From the NCBI GenBank assembly GCA_016714895.1, contig JADKBV010000004.1, forward strand, positions 372,001 through 436,000: a DNA stretch of 64,000 nt, given 5' to 3'. The stretch is from Saprospiraceae bacterium. Its GTDB lineage: Bacteria > Bacteroidota > Bacteroidia > Chitinophagales > Saprospiraceae. The notes under the pieces were generated by a model. That model was not told the DNA's origin. It worked only from the letters and a program-made list of their open reading frames with translations, and made no database searches. Positions 8,978-18,223 of the stretch are shown here, piece by piece (positions within the stretch are counted from its first letter, which is position 1; the number at the start of each line of letters is the position of its first letter). A program made the translations under genes and the position numbers.

Positions 8978-9361
8978 CTAAAGTGGAAACCATAACGGTT
9001 CGTCATCTCCGGGTTCTCCGTGATAATTAATCGTAATTTCCTCGCCTGCTTCAATATCTTTTATAGCGTGAATTTCGATATGTTCATTTTCAAAATCAAG
9101 TAAAAAATTAGCGTTGGGATCTACTGCGTGATTATATAAACTGCCATAACCCAATGCGATAGCACAGGATTTCATGTTTTCTCCCCAAAGGAAATAATAA
9201 TCGTGCAAAAAGGTTTTATGGATAACAGGTACTTCAACAGACGGAATCACAATAACCGGACAAATTTCAATCAAATCTCCATCTCTCAGAGGGATAGAAG
9301 TAAAAACTGACCTTCCTTTGCCTTCCTGATACACTATATATAAACCCGGAACATGCATCAT
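8978..9361 (-). CDS. small SET-domain protein
   Basis: A 127-residue protein that is essentially one SET fold. It shows the N-terminal GKGRSVFTSIPLRDGDLI segment, the central GSLYNHAVDPNANF (the N-H motif that binds the S-adenosylmethionine region in SET methyltransferases), and the C-terminal DIEAGEEITINYHG with its active-site Tyr. No post-SET Cys cluster is visible. SET proteins methylate lysine side chains; the bacterial substrate here is unknown. It follows the EamA gene with a single-base gap and precedes the CPBP protease gene, so the three form one minus-strand unit. Confidence 0.85.
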   Translation of the reverse strand: MMHVPGLYIVYQEGKGRSVFTSIPLRDGDLIEICPVIVIPSVEVPVIHKTFLHDYYFLWGENMKSCAIALGYGSLYNHAVDPNANFLLDFENEHIEIHAIKDIEAGEEITINYHGEPGDDEPLWFPL

Positions 9362-9362
9362 A

Positions 9363-10241
9363 TCATCCTTTTTTGATTAAATAAACACCCGATAAAATCA
9401 GCATCATTGAAAATAAATGTTGAATTCCAATGTATTCATTGTCCAGAAATCCCCAGGCCAATGCTACAATTGGCATAAAATAAGTAGTAGTGCTTCCAAA
9501 AACAGCATTGGTTTTTTGTACCAGGTGATAAAAAACAACACTTGCTATGACGGTACCAAATATGGACAATGCCGTAACCGAAGCCAATGAATACATCGCC
9601 TCAGGGTGGTTTTGCACAATTGTAAAAACATCCGTTGTCAATAAATAAATCACAGCAGGAATTCCGACAGTAAAAAAAGATACCGCACTGATGATTAAGG
9701 GTCGAACTCCCGAAAAATAATATTGAACCATATTGACACTGGTACCATAACAAAGTGTTGCCAATAAGATCAATAATCCATACAAAGGCTGATTACTCAT
9801 ATCCTGACCACTTCCTTTCCACATCAAAGATACAGCGCCCACAAATCCCAGAAATACTCCGGCAATTTTTAACTTCGAAAAACCCGTTTTAAACAATAAT
9901 CCGCCCAAAATCAATGTCCAGATCGGGCTCATACTGTTTAAAACTCCGGCAACCGATGAATTTACTTTTGTCTGTGCAATAAAAAATAAAAATGCAGGCA
10001 ATCCGCTTCCTGTAAGCCCAACCATAAAAAAAGTTCCTAACCGATTCCAAGGAATTTCTTTCCTGTATATAAGGATTACCGGAGTGAATGCCAAAGAGGA
10101 TATCCCCAGTCTCAATGCTCCAAGCTGATAAGGTGAAAAGGCAATCAAGGCCTTTTTAATCAGTATAAAGGAACATCCCCAAATCAAACTTAACCCGATA
10201 AGCAGCAACCAAGCCGTTTTATCTACTTTATTATCTGACAT
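9363..10241 (-). CDS. EamA/DMT family transporter
   Basis: A 292-residue inner-membrane protein with ten hydrophobic segments arranged as two EamA repeats. Typical motifs are GLSLIWGCSFILIKKALIAF at the N-terminus, LRLGISSLAFTPV, FFIAQTKVNSSVAGVLNSMSP and LGGLLFKTGFSKLKIAGVFLG at the end of the first repeat. The family exports amino acids, nucleotide precursors or other metabolites; the substrate cannot be told from sequence. I prefer the ATG at 10241 (MSDNKVDK) over one 24 bases upstream, because it starts directly before the first membrane span. Probable first gene of the EamA-SET-CPBP unit. Confidence 0.88.
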   Translation of the reverse strand: MSDNKVDKTAWLLLIGLSLIWGCSFILIKKALIAFSPYQLGALRLGISSLAFTPVILIYRKEIPWNRLGTFFMVGLTGSGLPAFLFFIAQTKVNSSVAGVLNSMSPIWTLILGGLLFKTGFSKLKIAGVFLGFVGAVSLMWKGSGQDMSNQPLYGLLILLATLCYGTSVNMVQYYFSGVRPLIISAVSFFTVGIPAVIYLLTTDVFTIVQNHPEAMYSLASVTALSIFGTVIASVVFYHLVQKTNAVFGSTTTYFMPIVALAWGFLDNEYIGIQHLFSMMLILSGVYLIKKG

Positions 10242-10271
10242 AAATTTCAAATGACAAAGTAACACACATTT

Positions 10272-10279
10272 TATCTTTG
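10272..10279 (+). promoter_or_regulatory. possible -7 element upstream of the EF-G-like gene
   Basis: TATCTTTG on the plus strand matches TAnnTTTG. It lies about 220 bases before the chosen start codon and no -33 TTTG is visible, so it may or may not be used. Confidence 0.3.
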
Positions 10280-10499
10280 TTTCACTATAAAAAGTATATA
10301 GAATAATTAATAATTTACAACAATCTGATGTTGAACAATCTAAATATTCAAAAACATTCTACTGATAAAAATCATGTCTGTTTCTTTCATTTTTATTTGT
10401 AAATATTTTGTTAACAACTCAGAAAGTGCTACCTTTTCGGTCGATAGAATACTGGTAATATCATCAGATTCAAATTTACAAAAACCTAAACCATGTATC

Positions 10500-12632
10500 A
10501 TGAGTGTAGATACCAAAAAAATCCGTAATGTAGTCTTGTTGGGCCATTCCGGCTCCGGAAAGACAAGTTTTGCAGAAACCATGCTTTTCGAATCCGGAGC
10601 CATAAACAGAATGGGTAATGTACAAAGTGGCAACACTATATCTGACTTTACCAATATCGAACAGGAAAGAGGAAACTCTCTTTTCAGTACATTAATGCAT
10701 GTTAAATGGAGAGATTCTAAAATAAATATCCTTGATACTCCCGGTTTTGACGACTTTATTGGCGAAGTAGTCTGTTCTCTGAAGGTATCTGATTCGGCTT
10801 TGGTTTTGGTCAATGCTGCCCATGGTGTGGAAGTGGGAACTGAAATTATTTGGGAATATATTCAAAAATTTCAAACACCGGCTATGTTTGTCATTAATCA
10901 GATGGATCACGAAAAAGCTGATTTTGAACTGGCTTCAGAACAAATAAAGGACAGATTTGGGCCAAAAGCCATATTATTTCAATATCCTTATAATTCAGGC
11001 TCAGGATTTAATTCTATCATAGATGCTTTAAGAATGACTATGTATGTTTTTGACCCTCAGGGAGGAAAACCTCAAAAACAGGACATTCCGGATAGTGAAA
11101 AAGAAAAAGCCGCAGCATTACATAATGCCATCGTTGAAGCCGCAGCAGAAAATGATGAAGGCCTGATGGATAAATATTTTGAGTCAGGTACACTGTCTGA
11201 AGAAGAACTTTCAAAAGGACTGACAATAGCTTTGGCAAATCAACAAATATATCCCGTTTTTTGTGCTTCCTCATTAAAAAATATGGGTAGCGGAAGAATT
11301 ATGGGTTTCATTAATGATATCATTCCTTCTCCCGCTGACAGACCGGCAGCTTTACTCGAAGATGGTAAAACCCTTGCATGCGATTCCAAAGGTCCTGCCG
11401 TTTTATTCATTTATAAAACCATGTCCGAACCACAGGTTGGTCTGGTGAGTTATTTTAAAGTGTACTCGGGCACAGTCAAAGCAGGTGATGATCTGACAAA
11501 TCTCAAAAATGTTCAAGGCGAAAGAATCAGTGGTGTTTATGAAGCTAACGGTAAAGTAAGAAATTCTATCGATTATCTTCAGGCCGGTGACATAGGTGTT
11601 ACCTTGAAACTTAAAAATTCTCACACCAATAACACCCTGGCAGCAAAGGGTTTTACTTCATCACTGGACCCGATTCACTTTCCCGCTCCACGAATTGATA
11701 CTGCCGTAATGCCTCCTTCCAAAAATGATATGGAAAAATTAATAAAAGCATTACATCAGATTGAAGAAGAAGATCCAACGCTTATTCTTGAACAGTCACC
11801 TACATTAAAACAAACGATTTTACACGGACAAGGTCAACTCCACCTGGATCTGATCAAATACAGAATCGAAAAAGTTAATAGTGTTCACATGGATTTTGAA
11901 CAGCCCAAAATTCCGTATCGCGAGACTATAACAAAAGTTGCTAATGAAGTATATCGTCATAAAAAACAAAGTGGCGGTGCCGGACAATTCGGTGAAGTAC
12001 ATATGCGCATTGAACCTAATTATGAAGGAATGCCCGATCCTTCAGGACTAACCGTTAAAAACATAGAAGTTGAAAATCTGGACTGGGGAGGCAAACTAGC
12101 CTTTTACTGGTGTATCGTCGGTGGAACGGTCGATGCAAAATATGCAAGTGCCATCAAAAAAGGGATCATGCAAAAAATGGTGGAAGGTCCTTTGACCGGA
12201 TCAAATTGTCAGGATATCCGGGTTTGTATATATGATGGAAAAATGCACCCGGTCGACTCAAATGATATGGCTTTTATGCTTGCATCTATTGGTGCATTTA
12301 AAACAGCATTCAAAAATGCTCATCCTCAGATTCTTGAGCCTATTTATGATGTTGAAATAACCTGTCCGGAATCGGCTATGGGAGACATCATGGGTGATCT
12401 TCAGACCAGAAGAGCCATCATTATGGGAATGGATTCAGACGGACACCACCAAAAAATCAAAGCGAGAGTACCTCTGTCAGAAATGTATCAATACTCTTCA
12501 AAATTGAGATCTATATCTCAGGGAAGAGCTAATTTTACCAGAAAATTTGCAGATTATGTGGCCGTACCGACAGATATCCAACAAAAACTGATTGATGCTC
12601 ATAAAGAAGAGGATGAAGAACACCATCATTAA
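10500..12632 (+). CDS. elongation factor G-like translational GTPase (EF-G paralogue)
   Basis: A 710-residue translational GTPase. The G domain shows the P-loop GHSGSGKTSFAE, G3 DTPGFDD and G4 NQMD; domain II follows, and domains III-V include GQGQLHLDLIKYRIEK and SGGAGQFGEV. It ends in an acidic, His-rich tail (EEDEEHHH). The effector loop differs from canonical fusA (ERGNSLFSTLMHVKW where EF-G has a GITI-containing loop), so I call it an EF-G-like paralogue rather than fusA. Possible roles are ribosome recycling or specialised translocation. The start at 10500 (MSVDTKKIRNV) is preferred over 10374 because family similarity begins there. Convergent with truA, with a hairpin in the gap. Confidence 0.9.
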   Translation: MSVDTKKIRNVVLLGHSGSGKTSFAETMLFESGAINRMGNVQSGNTISDFTNIEQERGNSLFSTLMHVKWRDSKINILDTPGFDDFIGEVVCSLKVSDSALVLVNAAHGVEVGTEIIWEYIQKFQTPAMFVINQMDHEKADFELASEQIKDRFGPKAILFQYPYNSGSGFNSIIDALRMTMYVFDPQGGKPQKQDIPDSEKEKAAALHNAIVEAAAENDEGLMDKYFESGTLSEEELSKGLTIALANQQIYPVFCASSLKNMGSGRIMGFINDIIPSPADRPAALLEDGKTLACDSKGPAVLFIYKTMSEPQVGLVSYFKVYSGTVKAGDDLTNLKNVQGERISGVYEANGKVRNSIDYLQAGDIGVTLKLKNSHTNNTLAAKGFTSSLDPIHFPAPRIDTAVMPPSKNDMEKLIKALHQIEEEDPTLILEQSPTLKQTILHGQGQLHLDLIKYRIEKVNSVHMDFEQPKIPYRETITKVANEVYRHKKQSGGAGQFGEVHMRIEPNYEGMPDPSGLTVKNIEVENLDWGGKLAFYWCIVGGTVDAKYASAIKKGIMQKMVEGPLTGSNCQDIRVCIYDGKMHPVDSNDMAFMLASIGAFKTAFKNAHPQILEPIYDVEITCPESAMGDIMGDLQTRRAIIMGMDSDGHHQKIKARVPLSEMYQYSSKLRSISQGRANFTRKFADYVAVPTDIQQKLIDAHKEEDEEHHH

Positions 12633-12639
12633 AGATTAA

Positions 12640-12670
12640 GGTTTTGAACTTTATCGGTTCTTTCAAAACC
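12640..12670. terminator. hairpin in the convergent EF-G-like/truA gap
   Basis: GGTTTTGAA at 12640-12648 pairs perfectly with TTCAAAACC at 12662-12670, with a 13-base loop. There is no clear T-run on either side, so terminator function is likely from position (between two converging genes) but not certain. Confidence 0.4.
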
Positions 12671-12677
12671 CATACAT

Positions 12678-13433
12678 TCATCTTATAGAATCCGGGTATT
12701 CAATATCTTTCAAAAACAAACCTATAGCAGGCACACTCCAATGACGGGGCAGCCTGCTTTTTTTATCTAATGAGTTTCTGACTTCTTCCAGGCTTAATTT
12801 CCCTCTGTCGACATCAAGACACATACCCGTTATTAGTCTTACCATTCCCCTTAAAAACCGGTCAGAACTTATTTGAAACTCCAAGTGGTCTTCATCATGC
12901 TGAATCCAGTTAGCTTTTGTTATGTGGCAAAGGGTGGATGCAACATCCGTTTTTGTTTTACAAAAAGTATTAAAATCCAAATACTTTAACAATAATCCGG
13001 CAGCTTCATTTAATACCTCCAATCTTGGTTTTTTATAATAATAATGATATGACAATACCGGAAAAGGAGTCTTAGAAAGATGTATATGATAAGAATAAGA
13101 TCTGCTTACCGCATCAAATCTTGCATGAGCAGTATCTTTTACCTTAAAGATGTCGTGTAAAACGACATCTTCCGGCAATAATGTATTAATTTTAATCAAA
13201 AAGCGGAAATCTGTGAGGTCGATATCACTATCTATGTGGGCTATATAACGTTTGGCGTGAACCCCGGTATCCGTACGTCCACAACCTACGATATCATGTT
13301 GTACTCTTGTCAGGGTAAAAAAACTGTTTTCCAAAACCTCCTGAACACATCTTGATTCCTGTTGTCCGTTTTGGCTTTGCCAACCATTAAATTTAGTTCC
13401 GCAATAAGATAATACCAAAAAGTAACGGCTCAT
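12678..13433 (-). CDS. truA: tRNA pseudouridine(38-40) synthase TruA
   Basis: A 251-residue enzyme that isomerises uridines 38-40 in the tRNA anticodon arm. The catalytic Asp lies in GCGRTDTGVHAKRY; upstream is the family's N-terminal YFLVLSYCGTKFNGWQSQ, and downstream are RSYSYHIHLSKTPFP and the FLRGMVRLITGMCLDV motif. Length and motif order are normal. It begins eight bases after the clpX stop on the minus strand, so it is probably the last gene of the tig-clpP-clpX-truA run. Confidence 0.96.
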   Translation of the reverse strand: MSRYFLVLSYCGTKFNGWQSQNGQQESRCVQEVLENSFFTLTRVQHDIVGCGRTDTGVHAKRYIAHIDSDIDLTDFRFLIKINTLLPEDVVLHDIFKVKDTAHARFDAVSRSYSYHIHLSKTPFPVLSYHYYYKKPRLEVLNEAAGLLLKYLDFNTFCKTKTDVASTLCHITKANWIQHDEDHLEFQISSDRFLRGMVRLITGMCLDVDRGKLSLEEVRNSLDKKSRLPRHWSVPAIGLFLKDIEYPDSIR

Positions 13434-13441
13434 CCGGGTAT

Positions 13442-14683
13442 TTATGCAGCCAACAATTTAAGTTTGGAAGACTTTCTTATTTTATCTTCTGCATAGGTCC
13501 GGTCAACAACAAATTCGGTTACATCATCTTTTGAAGGCAAATCAAACATGGCGTCAGTCAGAATCATTTCACAAAGAGATCTTAAACCTCTGGCTCCAAG
13601 TTTATATTCTAATGCCTTTTGAGCTACCAATTCAATGGCCTCTTGGGTGAAGGTCAACTTAATACCTTCTATTTCAAACAATTTTTCGTATTGTTTGATC
13701 AATGCGTTTTTTGGAACAGTCAGAATGGCTATTAATGTTTTCAGATCCAATGGTTCAAGATAGGTCAACACCGGCAGCCTTCCTATCAATTCCGGAATCA
13801 TCCCGAAATGTTTGAGGTCCTGATGTGTTACATATTGCATCATGTTTTCTCTGTCGATGGTATGTTTTTCATCAGAATTATACCCGATCACCTGAGTATT
13901 CATTCTTTTGGCAATCAGTTTATCGATTCCGGCAAATGCTCCTCCGCAAATAAAAAGTATATTTGATGTATTGATTTTTACCATTTTCTGTTCCGGATGT
14001 TTTCTTCCTCCCTGAGGCGGAACATTGACTTCCGTACCTTCAAGCATTTTTAATAATGCTTGCTGAACACCTTCACCGGATACATCTCTTGTAATGGAAG
14101 GATTGTCATTTTTCCTGGCAATTTTATCAATTTCATCTATATAAACAATTCCTTTTTCAGCAGCTTCCACATTATAATCACACGCTTGTAAAAGGCGGCT
14201 CAACATACTTTCCACATCCTCACCCACATATCCGGCCTCCGTAAAAACGGTAGCATCCACTATGGCAAAAGGAACATCCAAAAATCGGGCAATGGTTTTT
14301 GCAAGCAGTGTTTTTCCCGTCCCTGTCTCACCAACTAAAATGATATTTGACTTTTCAATTTCAATATCATCCAATTTTGAATTCAATCTTTTGTAATGAT
14401 TGTAAACAGCTACCGACAGATATTTTTTTGCATCATCCTGACCAATAATATATTGATCTAAAAACGACTTAATATCTTTGGGTGTAATGGATGAAGGCAA
14501 CATAAAAGAAGAATTTTTACCACCTTTGGAGGGTTTTGTTTTTAATTCTTCATTAATAATTTCATAAGCCTGTTCAACACAAGTTTCACAAATATGTCCT
14601 TCTATTCCGGCAATCAACATCAGGGAATCCCGTTTGTCCTTACCGCAAAAGGAACATTTTAAATTTTCTTTATACTTTGACAC
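13442..14683 (-). CDS. clpX: ATP-dependent Clp protease ATP-binding subunit ClpX
   Basis: A 413-residue AAA+ unfoldase that recognises tagged or misfolded proteins and feeds them to ClpP. The N-terminal zinc-binding domain has CSFCGKDK and CETC; the Walker A is GETGTGKTLLAK, the Walker B YIDEIDKIARK, the pore loop is the GYVGEDV stretch, and sensor/arginine-finger region LEYKLGARGLRSLCE is present. The family's IGF loop region that docks to ClpP is represented around residue 270. It is 18 bases downstream of clpP and 8 upstream of truA on the same strand, a standard tig-clpP-clpX order. Confidence 0.97.
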   Translation of the reverse strand: MSKYKENLKCSFCGKDKRDSLMLIAGIEGHICETCVEQAYEIINEELKTKPSKGGKNSSFMLPSSITPKDIKSFLDQYIIGQDDAKKYLSVAVYNHYKRLNSKLDDIEIEKSNIILVGETGTGKTLLAKTIARFLDVPFAIVDATVFTEAGYVGEDVESMLSRLLQACDYNVEAAEKGIVYIDEIDKIARKNDNPSITRDVSGEGVQQALLKMLEGTEVNVPPQGGRKHPEQKMVKINTSNILFICGGAFAGIDKLIAKRMNTQVIGYNSDEKHTIDRENMMQYVTHQDLKHFGMIPELIGRLPVLTYLEPLDLKTLIAILTVPKNALIKQYEKLFEIEGIKLTFTQEAIELVAQKALEYKLGARGLRSLCEMILTDAMFDLPSKDDVTEFVVDRTYAEDKIRKSSKLKLLAA

Positions 14684-14701
14684 TTGGTGTAATTTACTGA
14701 A

Positions 14702-15400
14702 TTAAACCTTCTTTTTACCACTTTCTCTGTCGAGAACTTCATCAACCAATCCGTAATCCTTAGCTTCTTTGGCTGTCATCCATTTATCTCTGTCAGAATC
14801 CTTGGTAATGGTTTTTACATCTTTACCTGTATGATCTGCAAGAATCTGATATAATTCATCTCTCAATTGTTTGATCAATTGATATGAAATTTCCATATCT
14901 GAAAACTGACCTTGCATACCGCCTGATGGCTGATGGATCATTACACGTGCATGTCTGAGACATGTTCTTTTTCCTGACTTGCCGGCAGCAAGAATCACTG
15001 CCCCCATAGAAGCTGCCAATCCCGTACAAATCGTCGCAACGTCCGGAGCAACATATTGCATAGTATCGTATATTCCCATTCCGGCTATAACAGAACCTCC
15101 CGGGCTATTGATAAACATTTGTATATCTCTTTTAGGATCGGTAGATTCCAAAAATAACAATTGTGCCTGTATAACATTGGCAACATAATCGTTTACCGGA
15201 ACACCCATAAAAATAATTCTATCCATCATCAGTCTGGAAAAAACATCCATACCAACGATATTCATAGGTCTTTCTTCAATTACTTGCGGGGTAAAACCAG
15301 TCACATTAGGAACAGATGCTTCCATGTACTTCTCCAAATGCATGGTGCTCATCCCCAAATGTTGCACCGCATATTTCTTAAACTCTTCTTGTGAATACAT
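14702..15400 (-). CDS. clpP: ATP-dependent Clp protease proteolytic subunit ClpP
   Basis: A 232-residue serine peptidase that forms the degradation chamber used with ClpX. The catalytic Ser is in TGLAASMGAVILAAG, the His in ARVMIHQPSGGMQGQ, and the Asp in the DSDRDKWMTAKEAKDYGLVD segment. The N-terminus is about 30 residues longer than in many ClpP proteins (a likely propeptide or extension before ERPMNIVGMDVFSRLMMDR), so processing to the mature form is expected. It lies 42 bases downstream of tig and 18 upstream of clpX. Confidence 0.97.
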   Translation of the reverse strand: MYSQEEFKKYAVQHLGMSTMHLEKYMEASVPNVTGFTPQVIEERPMNIVGMDVFSRLMMDRIIFMGVPVNDYVANVIQAQLLFLESTDPKRDIQMFINSPGGSVIAGMGIYDTMQYVAPDVATICTGLAASMGAVILAAGKSGKRTCLRHARVMIHQPSGGMQGQFSDMEISYQLIKQLRDELYQILADHTGKDVKTITKDSDRDKWMTAKEAKDYGLVDEVLDRESGKKKV

Positions 15401-15442
15401 TCTATCAGATTTTTGTATAGTAACAAAAAAAAGATAAAAATG

Positions 15443-16822
15443 TTATTGAGCCTGGTTCTGAGATTTGATTTTTGTTTCAAAATCTGATGAAGTAATCGCC
15501 ACCGGATTCTTCTTCACGATTTCTGTCAATCTGGCGAATAATTTACTGACCAGAATTTCATCCTTTGCTTTGTCGACGGCATTTTTATTTTTCATTTGTT
15601 TTTCAACAAAATCAAACATGATGGAATAGTCCATATTCGGATAATAACGCATATAGTCCATGACCTGTCTGAAAAAATGATTTTTTATCTCACCTTCATT
15701 TGCATCGATTTCATGTTTTTGTATCAGGTCATCCCTGATGATCGACCATTTTACCGTTTCGATAGATTGTTCAAGCGTTTTATCATCTATTTCTTCAGGA
15801 GCATTTGTTTCATTTGCTTTGATCAATCTTTTGTAAAATTCTTTTGAAATTTCAAGATTTGTATGCTCCTTAATTCTTTCAAATATTTTTATTTCAAGAA
15901 GATTATTCGCTTGTTTGCTGTAATTTTCATTCATTTCCTGTCTGATGATTTCCCGTAAATCCTCAGCACTTTTGACTTTTTCATCTGCAAGACCGTCAAA
16001 AAATTCCTGCGTAGGTTGTGCAGGGACCTGTCTTTTGATGGTTTTTACCACACCTTTGAACAGATTTCCTATGACCGTATCTTTATCAGCTTCCGTTCTG
16101 TTTAAAAGGTATTTTTCCGCATATTCTAATCCTCCTTTTTCTAAGGAAGTAATATCAAAATTAAAAGAATATCCGACAGACTTGCCTAAAATATTTTCTT
16201 TTACCTCTTCATTAATCAAATGAGATGGCATGATCATAAATTCTGTTTTCCAGCCATTTTCTTTGATGTTCCCATCTTCATCCAATTCTTCAGCTTCAAT
16301 ATCCACAAGGTCCATGGCTTCAATCATTCCGTTTTCTACAACTTCCTGTTTTCCGTTTCTCTTTAAAAAATCCTGAAAATTATCTTCAATAACGGCATCT
16401 TCTAATTGAACCTCATCAATATCATAAACGTCTTGCTCACTTACTCCTGAAATTTCATATTCAGGGATAATACCGACATCAAAGGTAAAAGTAAACGGAC
16501 GGTAATGGTAAACATCAAAATCCAATTCAGTCACTTCGTCTTCTGAAGGAAGCGGAGAACCCAAAGTGTTGATTTTGTTTTCGTTGAGGTAAGTATTAAA
16601 TTTGTCATTCAACACTTCATAGACGATATCAGCCAAAAGTGACTTTCCATACATCTTTTTTAAAGTATTCATAGGAATCATTCCTTTTCTGAATCCTTTT
16701 ATCTGTACCTTATTTTTATACTTTTTTAAACCTTCTTCAAATTTTGTGCTGTAATCTTCAGGTTCAAGGGTAATTTTTATCTGTGAAAGCAATGGGCTTA
16801 CTTCTTTTCTAACGATTTGCAT
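15443..16822 (-). CDS. tig: trigger factor (ribosome-associated chaperone)
   Basis: A 459-residue chaperone that binds near the ribosomal exit tunnel and shields nascent chains. The N-terminal ribosome-binding domain carries the signature GFRKGMIPMNTLKKMYGKSL (residues ~43-62). The middle FKBP-like region is divergent, as is usual in Bacteroidota, and the long helical C-terminal domain (about 270-459) ends in a Gln-rich tail (KSQNQAQ). It opens the tig-clpP-clpX-truA cluster. No promoter motif was found just upstream, so it may share the tRNA-Leu transcript, which begins about 190 bases away. Confidence 0.93.
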   Translation of the reverse strand: MQIVRKEVSPLLSQIKITLEPEDYSTKFEEGLKKYKNKVQIKGFRKGMIPMNTLKKMYGKSLLADIVYEVLNDKFNTYLNENKINTLGSPLPSEDEVTELDFDVYHYRPFTFTFDVGIIPEYEISGVSEQDVYDIDEVQLEDAVIEDNFQDFLKRNGKQEVVENGMIEAMDLVDIEAEELDEDGNIKENGWKTEFMIMPSHLINEEVKENILGKSVGYSFNFDITSLEKGGLEYAEKYLLNRTEADKDTVIGNLFKGVVKTIKRQVPAQPTQEFFDGLADEKVKSAEDLREIIRQEMNENYSKQANNLLEIKIFERIKEHTNLEISKEFYKRLIKANETNAPEEIDDKTLEQSIETVKWSIIRDDLIQKHEIDANEGEIKNHFFRQVMDYMRYYPNMDYSIMFDFVEKQMKNKNAVDKAKDEILVSKLFARLTEIVKKNPVAITSSDFETKIKSQNQAQ

Positions 16823-16893
16823 AGAAAAATATTAGATGAATATGTATGAGATCGAGATGGATTAAAACTTTACCAGCTTCGGGTGTATCAAGT

Positions 16894-16974
16894 GCGGGTG
16901 GAGGGACTCGAACCCCCAAGCCTCACGGCACCAGATCCTAAGTCTGGCGTGTCTACCAATTTCACCACACCCGC
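16894..16974 (-). tRNA. tRNA-Leu (anticodon TAG)
   Basis: On the minus strand an 81-base cloverleaf is visible: acceptor stem GCGGGTG pairing with CACCCGC, a D arm with GGTAGACAC, anticodon stem CCAGA/TCTGG around loop CTTAGGA (anticodon TAG, reading CUA), a short class II variable arm, and a T arm with GGTTCGAGTCC. CCA is not encoded. It reads CUA and probably other CUN leucine codons. It sits between the exb operon terminator and tig. Confidence 0.95.
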
Positions 16975-17008
16975 TTGATAAAGAACATACCTTTCGTAAA
17001 AGGTCGCG

Positions 17009-17016
17009 CAAAGGTA
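17009..17016 (-). promoter_or_regulatory. promoter for tRNA-Leu (and possibly tig)
   Basis: TACCTTTG on the minus strand matches TAnnTTTG, 34 bases before the tRNA. A TTG at 17037-17039 is 20 bases further upstream, the spacing expected for the Bacteroidota -33/-7 promoter. Confidence 0.6.
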
Positions 17017-17103
17017 AATTTTATTTTTTGAAATGACAATATATTCATGAATATATTTTATCAATACTCTGGCTTTTGCGCTAAACAAACGCTTTAATAA
17101 CAA

Positions 17104-17133
17104 AAAAGCCTTGGGATTTTTCCCAAGGCTTTT
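17104..17133 (-). terminator. rho-independent terminator of the exbB-exbD operon
   Basis: A 13-bp perfect stem (AAAAGCCTTGGGA at 17104-17116 with its complement at 17121-17133) and a 4-base loop, followed on the minus strand by a T-run. It lies 17 bases after the stop codon of the second exbD gene. Confidence 0.85.
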
Positions 17134-17149
17134 ATATTCTGAACAATTT

Positions 17150-17623
17150 TTATTTTGTTCTATCCCGTTTTTTCGAAGAATAGTTAATCTTTATCTGTCC
17201 TGCCTTTCGTAAAGAGGTCTTAACGTCAGAAACTATTCCCATGGTAACCTCACCATCTACTTTTAAAGAGGTAATTATTCTGTCTTTAAAACCTTCAGGT
17301 ACAGTTACACGATGCTTTTCAAGGAACAAAGGAATATCATCAGGATTTGAAAATTTATCACCCAATTGAATCCTTGGTTTTGTACCATATACATCTCTGA
17401 ATTTAGCTGTTGGTCTACCAATAAATATAAAATTGACCAAAGACTTTTTTTCGAGTTTTGTCAACTCAGATGCCTGAGGAGTATTTACACCGACCATTAA
17501 GTCTGTATCCCTCATTTTGGTTACCACCATAAAGAAAAACAAAAGCATAAATACAATATCAGGTAATGAGGCAGTTGATATTGCCGGGTTTGTATTTCCT
17601 TGTTTTTTACTAAATTTTGACAT
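17150..17623 (-). CDS. exbD: ExbD/TolR family biopolymer transport protein (second copy)
   Basis: A 157-residue protein with one N-terminal membrane span and a periplasmic domain. The functional Asp lies at the start of the span in ASLPDIVFMLLFFFMVVTK, where ExbD proteins carry the residue that couples proton flow. The periplasmic part is longer than in classical ExbD and ends in a basic tail (SSKKRDRTK). With the ExbB-like channel it would use the proton motive force to energise TonB-dependent outer-membrane uptake or a related envelope machine. Last gene of a four-gene operon, 28 bases after the first exbD and just before a strong terminator. Confidence 0.9.
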   Translation of the reverse strand: MSKFSKKQGNTNPAISTASLPDIVFMLLFFFMVVTKMRDTDLMVGVNTPQASELTKLEKKSLVNFIFIGRPTAKFRDVYGTKPRIQLGDKFSNPDDIPLFLEKHRVTVPEGFKDRIITSLKVDGEVTMGIVSDVKTSLRKAGQIKINYSSKKRDRTK

Positions 17624-17651
17624 AAGTCTTTACATTCTATGGGTTAATAAA

Positions 17652-18206
17652 TTAATTTTCCTCCCCGAATTTGGTCGGTTCTGCTTCTGATATAACCAAT
17701 GGATATGCAGCTGAAATCTCATCTTTTTGAGTTTTGGAAAGCTCCTCATAAGGTCTGCTGAATCTTTTGAGTGATTCTTCTTCCCAAATCTGGTTATAGG
17801 CAGCTTTCAGTTCGTTATAAACTGCCAGATACGTCTTGTATTCAGTACCCCGGTCATTTTTGAGAGACACCAAAGCTTTGGTTGGGTCCTCTGATAAATC
17901 AGCTCTTTTTTGCGGATTGGTAATAAAGAGTATTGTATTATCCTTTAATTTACTGATCTCCATCGGTTCATTTCTGACCAAAAGCTGATTTTGTGCATTC
18001 ACCAACACAGAATATACATTCCTTGTGTTAATGGTTAATTCCGGTGGTGGTTCATCAGACCAAGGTGGTAGTTTGACCAACACTCCTTTGTCTTCAGCGA
18101 TAACCGTTGTCACCAGGAAAAAGATAAGGAGCAAAAAAGCAATGTCAGCCATTGACCCTGCATTGATCTCATTGTTCATCCGGTTTCTGCTGTTCTTTTT
18201 TCCCAT
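17652..18206 (-). CDS. exbD: ExbD/TolR family biopolymer transport protein (first copy)
   Basis: A 184-residue protein with an Arg/Asn-rich cytosolic start, a single membrane span containing the conserved Asp (GSMADIAFLLLIFFLVTTVI), and a periplasmic domain (about 45-184) beginning KLPPWSDEPP. It carries a charged insert (AYNELKAAYNQIWEEESLKR) not present in classical ExbD, a form common in Bacteroidota. It lies 17 bases after the 152-residue membrane protein gene and 28 before the second exbD. The two copies differ clearly in sequence, so they probably form a heteromer rather than being a recent duplicate. Confidence 0.9.
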   Translation of the reverse strand: MGKKNSRNRMNNEINAGSMADIAFLLLIFFLVTTVIAEDKGVLVKLPPWSDEPPPELTINTRNVYSVLVNAQNQLLVRNEPMEISKLKDNTILFITNPQKRADLSEDPTKALVSLKNDRGTEYKTYLAVYNELKAAYNQIWEEESLKRFSRPYEELSKTQKDEISAAYPLVISEAEPTKFGEEN

Positions 18207-18223
18207 GATTTTGGATTAAAAAA

